From positions 419,171-479,170 of the forward strand of contig JAQGDQ010000030.1 in the NCBI GenBank assembly GCA_030141605.1: a stretch of DNA of 60,000 bases. Reading direction: 5' to 3'. Below, in pieces: positions 1 to 11,440 of this stretch. The number at the start of each line of letters is the position of its first letter. The first letter of the stretch is position 1. A program made the translations under genes and the position numbers. The stretch comes from Tubiluchus corallicola (Eukaryota > Priapulida > Priapulimorpha > Priapulimorphida > Tubiluchidae). The notes beneath the pieces were generated by a model that was given only the letters and a program-made list of their open reading frames with translations, ran no database searches and was not told the origin of the DNA.

Positions 1-3000
1 GTAGGTTAGCAAATTTTTGTATCAAATTCAAACTGACTGAGTTCAAACTTATAATAAACTTACAACTTCTGACATACACAACTGGTTTAAGCTAGCTGAA
101 TAATCCGCAGCGACACCTAGCATCAAAAGATCTTTTATTCTCTTTCAGTGTAGTTAAATGCTTTCACTGCATTCTGCAGTGTTTTTACTGGAAAATATTT
201 AGTAGTTCGTACAGACGGCAGCACTTTCCAGTGGCAGAAAAAGAAAGCCCTGAAGACACGAAGCATGAAGCCATAGATTATCATTTTGCTTGAAACACTG
301 CAAATAGGTAGCAGCACTTTACAATAACTCTAAGGCGCAATAACTTTTCTTACATTTTTTTTCTAGTCAACGATTCATCTCAATATTCATGCTTTATCTG
401 CGTTGTATGAAGGACAGATATAAAAGCACGAAGTTGTGCAGATATCCAATCATCATACCTCATAAGACCCGATTTCTCTGGGTCTAGGCCTTGGCGCCTA
501 AATACGTCCTGACTGGAAAGCGAAATTTGTTTATATGGTCAACGTCCATGTGGAAAAGCGTTGAGGTCTCGTATGCGATATCTTCAAGTGATTCCAACTA
601 GTTTCCGCAGGCTCTGTTTTGAATCTATCAAGTTTAAAGCCTAACGAGTTGCTATTTAATAGAAAGTGTACAAAATCAGTAAGACACAAGCCAGTTAGCT
701 TAGTCAAGAACCAGAACTTGATAGATCTGCTTTTGCTGGTGTTATGATACGGACATCATGGTATCTTTCCTTTAAGGATTGCAACACTAGGACAAACGTA
801 CCTTTAAGTTTCCATAACAGGCAGATGACTTTATAAGAAAAAATTGTATTGATGGGCAATGAAAGTTGTTACTAGTTTATTAAGTCTCGGTTTTAGTATT
901 TGAGCTCCCGTGGCATTAAGCTCCCAGATTAGTGGATCAACTATTAGATGCTGCGCTGTACTGACTTAAAACCATTAATACAGTTTAAATTTTTTATTTA
1001 ATTTTCAAGCTTCAGCTACTGCAGATAAATTGCTAGACACAAATTCAGGTCAAACAAAGTAGAAATTGATGTCCGCCTAATTTCGATTTGTTCGCACACT
1101 GATGCATGGCTCAATAAAATACATAGGTTAAATCAATAGTTTTTGCGGTTTCCATGCTGATATCACCCAATTGCAGATCATGTAACATAAGTACACGCAA
1201 TAAACCACTGGAGAAGGCAGTAGACCAAAAAGCCATCCAAGTCGCTTGCAGGTCCCTACTACTCCTTCAATCACACCATTTTCATAATGACCTACTTATG
1301 TTTTCTATAAGCGTTTAATAAAGTGAGAAATTCCCAAACCTAAGTTCTTTTGCAAAGAAATTTTAGTCTGCTAAGTTTGCTTCGAGGCTTCGTCCAAAAC
1401 AAGAAGGAAATGCAACATTATGATAAGGACATCCCCGAGTAAATAAAAACATTTATGTAGGAAACAACTTAACATAAGGTCACTATAGAAAGAAAGAACC
1501 GGCCTTCTGTGATGAATTATAAAACTAGAAGAAACGTAAGCAACGTTATTTAGTGCTCTGTTCCAAATGGATTTTTCTGAAAACAACAGGTGCATGTTCA
1601 AGTCGGGGTTCAAACTAACAAGTTTTTCCTTGTTGAATATTTACTGAACGCCAACAAACTCATATTTTTCGTGAAGTATAGCTGCTCGGATTTCTAAAAC
1701 AAAATTCGGGTCTTCAAAGAATGGAATTTAAAGTTGAATACCAACTCGAATAGTGACAGGCCTATCCACTATTGCGACGCACAGCTTTATTGCTGGCGAT
1801 GCCCGCCTTTTGATTAGATTATCATTATTAGTGGGTTTTAACAATAAGGTGTAGATTCTGTCTAGGTGGAAGACCAAATGTGAATAATATCTATTAAAAT
1901 GACAAATATCACGCTTCTTCCTCTTAGTCCTGCCCCTTTTGGCCCCAACAGACCCTTGTGGGATTGTCTCTGAGTTGTGAGTGAAGTGAGAAATGGAGTG
2001 CACGTTTTCGAGTTCATCAACGCCAATGACGTTCTTTTTTATATTGCAACAGAGGTTTGGCGAAGACTGAAGTCCGACTTGTGTTCGTACTTCAAATTCA
2101 ACAGTGACTGCATGTTTTCGAAGTTAATTTCGTTAGCGAACATAATTTAGGGGTTAAATCCTTGCAGGCAAATTCGGTTTATAAACTCAATAAACATTGA
2201 AACTGCATGACACCACGGTCGACGAAACCATTTTGTGAGTTGGGTGAGCTTGTGGGTCAGCTTCGGTATACAGTCAACATACCAATAACATATTAATCGC
2301 AGTGAATCTAAAAAACTTAGGATAAACTTTAATTTGCGAAATTTTATCATCAGGAATTTCCCGCGCACGTTTTTTTTGATAGACTGCCAGGAAATTAAGA
2401 ACACATATTCAAAGTGTGACTTAAAAGGTGATATAGACAACCTTTCTTTCACTCGTCCAAAAGGTTGATACTACTAATACCTGGCAAAATCTCTATTTAG
2501 TTTTTCTTTAATTTTCTGTCTACCGCAGGACGCGTTTGTTTTTGAATTAACAAAAAATGCGTTATTATAAACAGTTTGACTTTTTTTCCTTAAGAGATAG
2601 ACACATGAAGGATAACGGTACAGAAGTAAATACAACTGAATAATAATCCAGTAGATGCACGGAGCCCAATTTCTGATCGTATATTCAATGCAGAAGCCTG
2701 TAACTTAACTACCTACATCACTGAAGTTATTTTCACAACAGGTTAACACTAAACAGATCCCAAGCTTGTCAGAATCGTATTTATATTAGGATCTAGAAGA
2801 AGCTATAATCCGCTACCAGCCCCATTCCCGTAAATGCTGAACAGGCAAGAACTTGGGCATGAAGTGAAGGAAATTGACTGTTTGAACTAACTGGACTAAA
2901 TTACTGTAAGCATGTTTATGTGCTCCCGCAAACCTAAAATTAAACATTTTGATTTCTAAATTTAAATCCCTAAATTTAATTCAGTAGGACAATCAAATTC

Positions 3001-3430
3001 TACTAGTTGTATTTGTGGTAACAACAACCAAACAGTAAAACATATTATTTTTGGTTATTTGTTTGATCGTAAATAACGAAAAACATACTGAGTTTGTAAA
3101 TGAACTACAAAACAGAGATCTAAATAGTGTCTTCATAGACAAAGAAGCGAAATTAATGCAGAATTTTGTCACATTAGCTAATGAACCATTTATGATGAAT
3201 CTGTAGTAATTCACTATTAAATTTAATCATTGTAAATATTATAAATAATCTTACTCATGTTTTATACTAACAAAGATTTAAATGTTATAAGGTACAGAAC
3301 TAATACTTGTGTTAAATGTGCAGAACCATAATTGTGTTAAAATTCTTATAGCAAAATGCACTGTGATATTATGTACGTTGATTATTTAAATCAAGTTGCA
3401 ATGAATTTTACCTGCAAATAGAGGCAATAA
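1..3430. other. No recognisable gene
   Basis: AT-rich sequence with only short ORFs and no exon-like blocks, splice-site chains or repeats that I can identify. Confidence 0.5.
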
Positions 3431-3542
<112 letters not shown>

Positions 3543-3600
3543 TCTAAAATTTACTTTGTCATTTATAAATCACTTAAGTAAGATTAGTACTGTATAATAT

Positions 3601-3675
3601 GGTGTGATGTGGTATACACTGCGCTGTAGTGCAGTGTAGTGTATAGTGTAGTGTAGTGTACAGAGCAGTGCCATT
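3601..3675 (+). repeat. Degenerate (GTGTA)n tract
   Basis: Repeated AGTGT/GTGTAGTG pentamers. Scattered related AGTGTAGTG words continue to about 4140. Confidence 0.8.
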
Positions 3676-4254
3676 TAGTACATAAAGTGTCTATAATATA
3701 GCGTAAAACAGAGCTATATATGTAGTATGATGCAGCAGAGAACCCAGTAACAGAACAGTGTTATGAGTGCTGTGCACCACAAACGTCTCGCAATGCGGAT
3801 AAATGTATAGTAATAACACACTAATTAAATATTACCCAACTGTTTGGAAAGATGTCGTATTGCAGTTGCGTACGCAACAATACATCATAGCAGAGTGCCT
3901 CGCATGCAATGTGGGGTATAGTGCAATACATTTTACTCTGTCATTATAATTACAGTAATTTAGTGTTAGCAGAGTGCAATGTAATGAATTCAGTGAAGTT
4001 TTTCTAGCGTACATAGTGTAGTGCAGTGGTAGTATAGTGTATATAGAACCGACCAAGTGTAATTAAAGGTAATGTTATGTAAATGCAGTGCAACGTAGAC
4101 TAATGGAGAATCAACGCCATTTGCAGAGTGTATAAGTAAAACAAATACATTATAGCCTATAGTGTAACATCAGAAGCTCCACCAAACTCGCTTCTTATCT
4201 GGATGCTGTTGTTGTGGTTGGGAATGGGAAATGACCTCTCGAAAAAGGTCTTAA

Positions 4255-5270
4255 GGCTCCTGTGAATTAGCAATGGGAACTTCACACGAATATATTCGAG
4301 CAAATTCTGCATCGATTGACGAAGTCTCATTTTTGATCCGCCATTTTGACTTCAAATGCCGGCAATAACATAATTTTTGAAAAAAGCCAAGGCTACACAA
4401 TGGATCGTTAGGAAGCTTCACGGAAACATACTAGAACAAATTCTACATCGACGAGAGAGTCGTGTTTTTGAACTGCGTTTTGAATTCAAGATAGCGGCGA
4501 TAACATTATTTTCAAATAAAAGAATGAGGGTCTGCCAATTAGAAACTGATTACTGTGAGACTTCACGTGAATATATTAGAACGAATTCAGCATTGACTGA
4601 TAGAGTCGGATTTTTGGCTGGCCATTTTGAATTCAAGATGGCGACACTGACGCGATTTTCTAAAAAAATGAAACTTTCCCCAGTTCAGAAAAGTCTAAAG
4701 GCAAAGACGAGATTTATTTACCGTCGCTCATTTAACTTACAATTATAACAATTCAGGTGAAAAAGACGCAACACAAATAAAAATAACATGTAGGGCATAT
4801 GTCCGCCGTTGGCAGCCGCAAGTCTCGAACTCAAGACTGAATGGTTGCTGTCCGAAATCTTAACCACTCGGCCACACATACCACGACAAAGCCGATCACA
4901 GCTTTGGATCCATGCATGTACTAAAAAAACAAGCTCCGCCAATTCGCAACAGATCATCATGTGTCGTTTTAAATTAAAGATGACGGCAATAATATTATTT
5001 AAAAAAGACTAAGCCTATGTGAATCCGCAATAGATCGTCATGAAACTTTATTGGAATATACTAGAATGCTGGATGAAGTTGGATTTTTGATCTACCATTT
5101 TGAATTCAAGATGGGAATAACATCATTTTCGGAATGGATCGTCTTGCAACTTTATAGGAATAAACTAAAACTAATTCTTCAATTGCCAATGAATTTAGTA
5201 GAGCAAATTCCGCTTCTATTGACCAGTCTGGTTTTTGATATACCATCTTTAATTCAGTGATTTCCTTCAC
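4255..5270 (+). repeat. Degenerate ~130-150 bp tandem repeat, about six units, split by a SINE
   Basis: The block CCATTTTGAATTCAAGATGG and its variants recur near 4342, 4471, 4621, 4956, 5095 and 5233. Each is preceded by a CTTCACGxGAATATA(T/C)TxGA and AAATTCTGCAT block and followed by an AT-rich stretch. Spacing is about 130-150 bp except where a tRNA-derived insertion sits (about 4740-4950). The open frame 4377-4748 is produced by this repeat and shows internal similarity; it is not a known protein. Confidence 0.8.
4803..4883 (-). repeat. tRNA-derived SINE head (A and B boxes present)
   Basis: On the minus strand TGGCCGAGTGGTTAAG is a near-perfect RNA polymerase III A box region, and GAGTTCGAGAC about 42 bp later is a B box, as in a Leu/Ser-type tRNA. 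The anticodon arm does not fold well, so a functional tRNA is unlikely. It interrupts the ~130 bp tandem repeat. Confidence 0.65.
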
Positions 5271-5530
5271 CGATAGGAATACGAGTTGAACTTGTGCTAA
5301 ACATCTTAGCAAAACTGGTAAAAGTTTTTTTGTGCGCATCACGAAGCAGTGTTTAAAGATCTATTATAAAATCCAGAATATCTTTACTAACGCAAAGACG
5401 CGTGCTCTTTATGTGAGATGCAGATGGCTTTCGCATCGGCAGTGAAAATTTCAAAAGTATTAATTACCGAATTAACAGAATTCTACAAAAATTACACGGA
5501 AGGAGTTTACAATTCACTACACAATTGAAA

Positions 5531-5600
5531 TAACCCAACCCTAGCGCTAGTTCTAACCTTAACCTTAACGCAACCCTAGCTTCAACCCTAACCCTAATCC
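5531..5600 (+). repeat. Interstitial telomere-like tract
   Basis: Repeated CCCTA/CCTTAA words, including ACCCTAACCCTAA, which resemble degenerate copies of the animal telomere repeat read on the C-rich strand. Confidence 0.7.
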
Positions 5601-5604
5601 GCTT

Positions 5605-7589
5605 CTGGAACTAATTGCTTGTTTGTGGGGAATTGTAAACTTTAGGCTACATTATGATCTTACATTATATATCTTCCTAGTTCAGCTCTTGCTGCATGAA
5701 CTTGGCAAAAGCCTAGATAAATTCGCATTAATTCTTCACTTGGTACTTAATTTAAGCTGAAATGGAAACGAGATTGATTTTGATTATGTCAGCGACAGAT
5801 TTAAGAACTGTGCAAGTTGTAACTATGTAAAGCTATCATCTTCTTCTATTAATAATTGTTCAGGCAGCGATGGTGGTAGTATCGCAGTCTCTTGCTTTGA
5901 AACACTATCCTTACCAATGACAGGCAGGCAACGTCAATGCAAGCTGGGATTGAAACCAGACTTAATCACCAATTGATCGCTCCGATTAACTGGATAATTT
6001 TTAACTCATACCCCCCACGGATGACGATTTGGATTTTGAAACGATTCACTTAGCAATGCATTAATCATGTCACTACTTCCAGTTGGGGCATCATAAAGTG
6101 CTAAGAATGCACGAAGAACTCACAACGTACTAAATTTTGTTGCACTTCATTACCCGGAACTGTGGTGTTGACAACGAACGACTGTGTCTTGGTTTCGTTT
6201 TTGAATCCGCCCGGACAACAGCTGCCCGGATGTCCGGAACAAAACTAGGATGCAAATAAGAAGCAAAGAGAAACTTCCTACTCAGCAAAAATTAGGTAAA
6301 TATTTGTTACGAAGTTACAAACGCATTTTTCACATGAATGCACAGTGCACAATTTGCACACATGCATTAATTTGCTTTGCACATATATAACATAATCACT
6401 TTGGCACTACATTCTACATTTACACTAAAATGTTACCACTTCTGACTTTGGAATCTGTATTATAACGTCTGGTAGTTAATTACTTGCAACAAAAATACAC
6501 TTCTTGAGATACATAGGCGACATGCGATTAAGCTGATGGGGTGTCAAAATCAAAATTATCCAAATCCCTCACTAGATTCGTAATAATTAATTTGAAATAA
6601 AAAGCAAGGGAGCTAAGTACAGCTCTGACTAATTGGCTGTAAAACAAGTTAAGTGAATATAAACTCTCGTGTTCGAATGAGTTTGCCTTTACTCTTAGAT
6701 GCATGACTCACACTTATTGATGTAACCCGTACTCTTATCTTGGTACGAAACAACCAGCAATATGCGAACAAATTAGTAGGCTATAGTAGGCCTAACACAT
6801 TGCCACGAACAATTTGTCAGTTCTTTATACCAGCATAGTCATATATACTTATAGCTAAATAAGCTGGTCATTTATTTCGGCACTGGTGCAGCGCGTTTGC
6901 GCAGCAAGAAAATGCAAAAATGCTATAGGAGCCGTAAAACAATCTTACGACAATTCACTACAAAGGCTTCAGGATGAAGTAGGAACATGCGGCGAATGAT
7001 TCATTGTCTAGACTAGGTTTATGACAGTATAATATCACACGTACTCGAGAAACAGGTATTATTCATAAGTAATTGTGAATCTTACCTTCCCAGAACAAAA
7101 CCTGGCTTTAGAATCCCAGTTCTAGATAATTGTTTCTTGTTTTCTTAAATCAGATCGCACTTAGGGCTTTATATTTCACTTTAATAATCCGTCTCCAGTA
7201 GTTAGTATTTACGTCATCATATTTATTACCATAATGAATAAACTGTTTTTGTGGTGCCACTGGACGACTTCTTGCATAATTTTCGCTTACAGCTTAAGCT
7301 GACGGAGTCGAAATTTTCTGCAAAAATGTTGTTTTCCCCAAAATACAAAACAGAAGCAGCTAGATTAGTCGGTCGATTCTGTGAAATCTTCCGCCTAGGT
7401 ATTAAAGCAACTGAAAAGCACTGAAAAATAAACATCTACTAGCGGTCTTTCTCTTTCTACTGCTGTTGAGATGATACACGGAAAACAGACTCCCAGCGAA
7501 ATGTAAATTGTGAGAACCGTTGGGGATTGGACACCTCTAGCGCATAGTACTGTGCTTTGCAAAAATTGTTCCAACCTTTGTCACTTGCG
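5605..7589. other. No recognisable gene
   Basis: AT-rich, short ORFs only. Nothing beyond unique-looking non-coding sequence was seen. Confidence 0.5.
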
Positions 7590-7725
7590 CAGCAGATTTG
7601 GGTAGTGGAAACTTTCACTTGAGCAGGGATAGTTCGAAAGTGGATACCTAGGCAGTAGCTATGGACATTCAAGCAGTGACTTTTGGGCAGTGAACCTTTG
7701 GTAATAGACAGTTGGGCAGTGGACA
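7590..7725 (+). repeat. Degenerate ~20-bp repeat with GGGCAGTGGACATT core
   Basis: Words such as GGGTAGTGGAAACTTT, AGGCAGTAGCTATGGACATT, GGGCAGTGAACCTTT and GGGCAGTGGACATT follow one another. A related pair, TTTGGACATTG and ATGGACACTTGGAC, lies near 8440-8475. Confidence 0.6.
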
Positions 7726-7884
7726 TTATGCGAGCTTGCAGACTATTTGATTGTCAGCCTTAGGTAGCACAACACTGGTGGCCTGTTCGTTATGTTTGTG
7801 TGTCCATCTGTTGATCCATGTCTCTTCTATTTATCCATGGATCAGAGATGATCCGTGTCTAAACCATCCTTTAACCTCTTCATA

Positions 7885-8120
7885 ATTCTCTTTATCTGTC
7901 TGTCTGCATCACAAGCTTCTGTTGTCTATTTATCTGTTTTTATTTATGCTCTCTCTGTCTGTCTTTTTTATACCATCTGCCTGCCTCCTTGTGTACTTGT
8001 CTACCTTTCCACCTAGCTACACAAAATTCCATACTTGCATACCCAGCCGGCTGCCTAAATACTTATTAACCTTTACCTAGTTACCTATAACTACCTACCT
8101 ACCTATATACCTACCCATTT
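7885..8120 (+). repeat. Pyrimidine-rich simple repeat, TCTG then CTAC units
   Basis: Runs of TCTGTCTG/TCTATTTATCTG pass into CTACCTACCTAC. The 87-codon frame that starts at 8126 has no recognisable features. Confidence 0.85.
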
Positions 8121-8486
8121 ACCAATTGATTTATAGGGGCGGTTATGGCACACCACCTGTCAGTCTATTTTGGAAACATGATAATCCCACTGCAAAACTG
8201 GTTAGCTATACACTACCAGCAATTGCAACAGTTAATGCAAACATTGGAAATCATAACATTCACAAAAGCAGCAACATGTACAGCTATACCGATCGCAACA
8301 CTAGGAGCAGCAGGAGCAGTAGGACTGCAGCAACAAAAACGACTGACACTGATATTTCCATAAAAAGTTACTTTTCTTTAGACACGTAAATGTTCAGAGG
8401 CAAGAAACTTTCGACACAAGAAAATTCATATGTAAGCTGTTTGGACATTGCATATTTCGACAATGGACACTTGGACAAGTAGGTAA

Positions 8487-8557
8487 TACAGAATAGAATA
8501 CAGGTAAGATACAGATAGGATACAGATAAGATACAAATAGAATACAGGTAAGATACT
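8487..8557 (+). repeat. ~10-bp tandem repeat, (GATACAGATA)n
   Basis: About seven variants of GATACAGATA/GAATACAGGTAA in a row. Confidence 0.85.
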
Positions 8558-8864
8558 ACATTTTAGTAGTACAAGCTAATACATGATACATCTATATAAT
8601 TATTATGATCGCATATTGTATAAACTAGATTTTACACGACATCGTAAACCCTTTATGATATTACACACTACGTAAGTGAACTGCAAATTTATACTGAGGC
8701 TACAGGATATATCCTTGTCTCCGGAGGTAATAGATTGCTGGACAAGCCACTATGTTAACTCATCTTCATGCAGATTGCTCAGTATAGCCACGCTGGCATA
8801 TTTCTGAATATGAGTTATAACCAAAAAAATGACTGATGTCCAATGAACTTGACAATATGTATAT

Positions 8865-8926
8865 GTATTCATAGTAGTATTAGTAGAGTGATAATAATAG
8901 TGGCAACAATAGCGGAGGCAGTGGCA
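8865..8926 (+). repeat. Left arm of 62-bp inverted repeat
   Basis: This 62 bp segment matches the reverse complement of 9383-9444 with three mismatches and no gaps. It contains AACAATAGCGGAGGCAGTGG. Confidence 0.9.
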
Positions 8927-9254
8927 ATGACTTTGTCCAAATATCACTGATCACTATACCACTCTATGCATGACACCATACTCCTGGTATTTTCCCAGCA
9001 ACTTTGGTGACTCTAGGTACGTACACTGGTCGTGGAGAAATTCAGCTTTGCAGTGCAAGGTATAAAAAGCCTATTTTGTACACAGCAAAGATACACGTGT
9101 TTACCTACCTGTAATAGTCCTGGAGTCGGAAAGGGTTCCTTATGTGTGCTTAATATCCTCCAATATTGGGGCCCTACCTCATAAACAGTTTCTTAAAAGC
9201 CTGAAATGTTGCTATTTATCGTTTGCTAGTTGTCATTTGGAACTTACAGCTAGT

Positions 9255-9506
9255 GCCACTACTACTGCTGTTGTTGTTGTCGTTGCTGCTGTTGTCGTTG
9301 TTGTTGTTGCTGCTGTTGTTCCTGCTACTACTGCTGCTACTACTGCTATTACTGTTACCAATCTCACACTCACTGCTACCAGTGCCACTGCCTCCGCTAT
9401 TGTTACCACTATTATGATCACTCTACTACTACTACTATGAATACAACTACTTACTACTACTGTGTTATTACTATTATCATAATTATTGTTGTTGTTGCTA
9501 TTGTTA

Positions 9507-9556
<50 letters not shown>
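9255..9556 (+). repeat. Triplet-rich low-complexity tract ending in (ATT)n
   Basis: ACT, GTT, GCT and ATT triplets dominate, with a pure (ATT)n run at about 9508-9556. All six frames read as homopolymer-like Leu, Val, Thr or Ala, so the ORFs here are artefacts. Confidence 0.95.
9383..9444 (-). repeat. Right arm of 62-bp inverted repeat
   Basis: Inverted partner of 8865-8926. Between the arms, at about 9255-9382, is a mixed triplet tract. Confidence 0.9.
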
Positions 9557-9557
<1 letters not shown>

Positions 9558-9559
9558 TG

Positions 9560-10780
9560 TTATCGCTGCCATTGCTTTTTGTTTATTAAGACGAATTTTA
9601 ATTGCTATCTGGACTGCCAGGTCTTCTTTCGGACGTGGTTCCAAATGGGAGTGATTAGGTCGTACTAGAGGATAATCGCAAAAAAGTTCAAACTGAACAA
9701 CTGCTTTGTGGCAAATCAACGGCTTATTTGTTTTCTGTTGCGTGCCGTGCAGTATTATTTTTGGTACTTCGTAGTCAATAAGCACGTTTACAAGTCTGTG
9801 ACTGTCAGTTTAGGAAATAGGAATTATTTAATTTCGATTAATTTCTCTTTTTGCGATGTTTTATGTAAGAATAATTAGTTGCTTATCGCGTAATTGCAGG
9901 ATACGGATTGTGTTTTCTTTATTATATATAAGATCACACGTTGTACGGTTGTAGGTTGAAGCTTAGCCAAAGTTTTGTATTTTTCCAATACTCTGTTAGG
10001 TCTGAGTACTAGAACTTATAATCAGATTTCCATCCTTTCTTAGGCATACTGGTTATTGGTTTGGTTGGCATAAGCCTAACTCTTGACTTTAGTCCATTAC
10101 TGTTACTGCTAAGTAAGTAAGTATATTGCCCTCTTTCCTAATTTGGTCCCTATTAAAGTATTATTAAGAATGCGCTTTGTTTTTTATGCGAGATATCATC
10201 AATCTCAATTGGCATTCTAGCTTAGAATTAACTAGGTAGATGGTGAAATAACTCGAACAAGTGATAAACAGAAGATGTGTACTAAATGGCTAGATTTTCG
10301 TCAAATTTCGCAAGAATTGAAATTAATTCTCACAGAGGCAAGTTGCGAGAATCCACAGAATCTAGCTCCTGTTATAATCCCAAAAAAAATAGAAAAAGTA
10401 CATAGTTTTATCGTAAATGTTTTAAATAAAATCAGTTGTACTTGACTTGTAATTGAAATTTTTTCCTGCTTTAGTACTTCGTGTTAAGCATTTAGTGGAG
10501 CATGTAATCATTAATACCATAAAAAATTCAGTACCTTCCATTCCATTATTCAAATTTTAAATACAAATTTAAAAGTTGAATCAAAACAAAATCAATAAAA
10601 TTTTGAGGCAAACTTAATTGTACTACAGTGTGAAGTGACTAGTCACTCTATCTGTTACTCTAACTACCTTCTCCATATGCATCTTGTGGTTGTCATTGGT
10701 AGTATGCCTTACTAAATTGGAGATCAGTTAGGTTTCAACTTTTAAGTCATGTGTAGTGCATGCTTGCTATAATAAATGAC
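9560..10780. other. No recognisable gene
   Basis: Non-coding, AT-rich. The ORFs are short and unlike known proteins. Confidence 0.5.
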
Positions 10781-10787
10781 ATCTTCT

Positions 10788-10985
10788 ACAGCTTTACCTT
10801 TATATTTTGCTTTAACCTTGCCAGAGTTATGTTTACACAGTTGCGCACTGCTTTTACTGCTTTGTCAGACTCATAAAAAGAAAAACCATGATTCACTTTT
10901 AAGTAATCCACCCATTTATCCCAAGCTACTTTTGAAATGTGTTTTTGCTTAAGCTTAGCACTAGATTTAGCAATTGTCCAATCTG
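10788..10985 (-). pseudogene. Unidentified ORF remnant, possibly from a mobile element
   Basis: The minus strand is open for about 65 codons with protein-like composition (including SAKLKQKHISKVAWDKWVDY and FSFYESDKAVKAV), bounded by stops. I do not recognise it. It lies 450-650 bp upstream of the ORMDL start on the other strand. Confidence 0.3.
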
Positions 10986-11440
10986 ATCAGATGATGCATT
11001 AAAACCACTATTTTTCACTTTTCTTTTAAACGTCTTTCAGAAACATTATCGTCAAATATTGCTCAGTACTCTAAGTATCATAAAAAATAATTCGAATAAT
11101 CTGAACCGTACCTGACTGTAACGATGCACTTTTGCTGTGTGGGATGCGAGATGAGAGTGGCTTTTATTGGCTGAATCATCATTGGGATTACTAGTGAAAA
11201 TTTTGCAGACAACGTGAGAAACCAGTACAGACAGGAAGAAGGAATGGTAGTTTCTCCCTAACACTGTTGCACATGACATATATAAAAATGCATGTACAGT
11301 AAAAAAGGAATTGAAAAGAAATGCTAACTTGTTTTTGTACGCGCTTTGGTGAAAACAAGGAAGTAGCGGCTTGTAATTGGCATTTAAACACCTTGAATAA
11401 TAAATCTGCATTTTTCATTTTAGATTTATAACAATCAATA

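Noticed and set aside
4803-4883. Functional tRNA-Ser/Leu gene
   Set aside because: A and B boxes are good, but the anticodon arm and acceptor stem do not pair well, and it lies in a repeat array.
4377-5260. ORFs of 123 and 69 codons with internally repeated EFKMA-like motifs
   Set aside because: They derive from the ~130 bp tandem repeat. The repeat is degenerate, and there is no splice context or known domain.
9144-9668. Poly-Leu, poly-Val and poly-Ala ORFs
   Set aside because: Direct products of triplet microsatellites in all frames.
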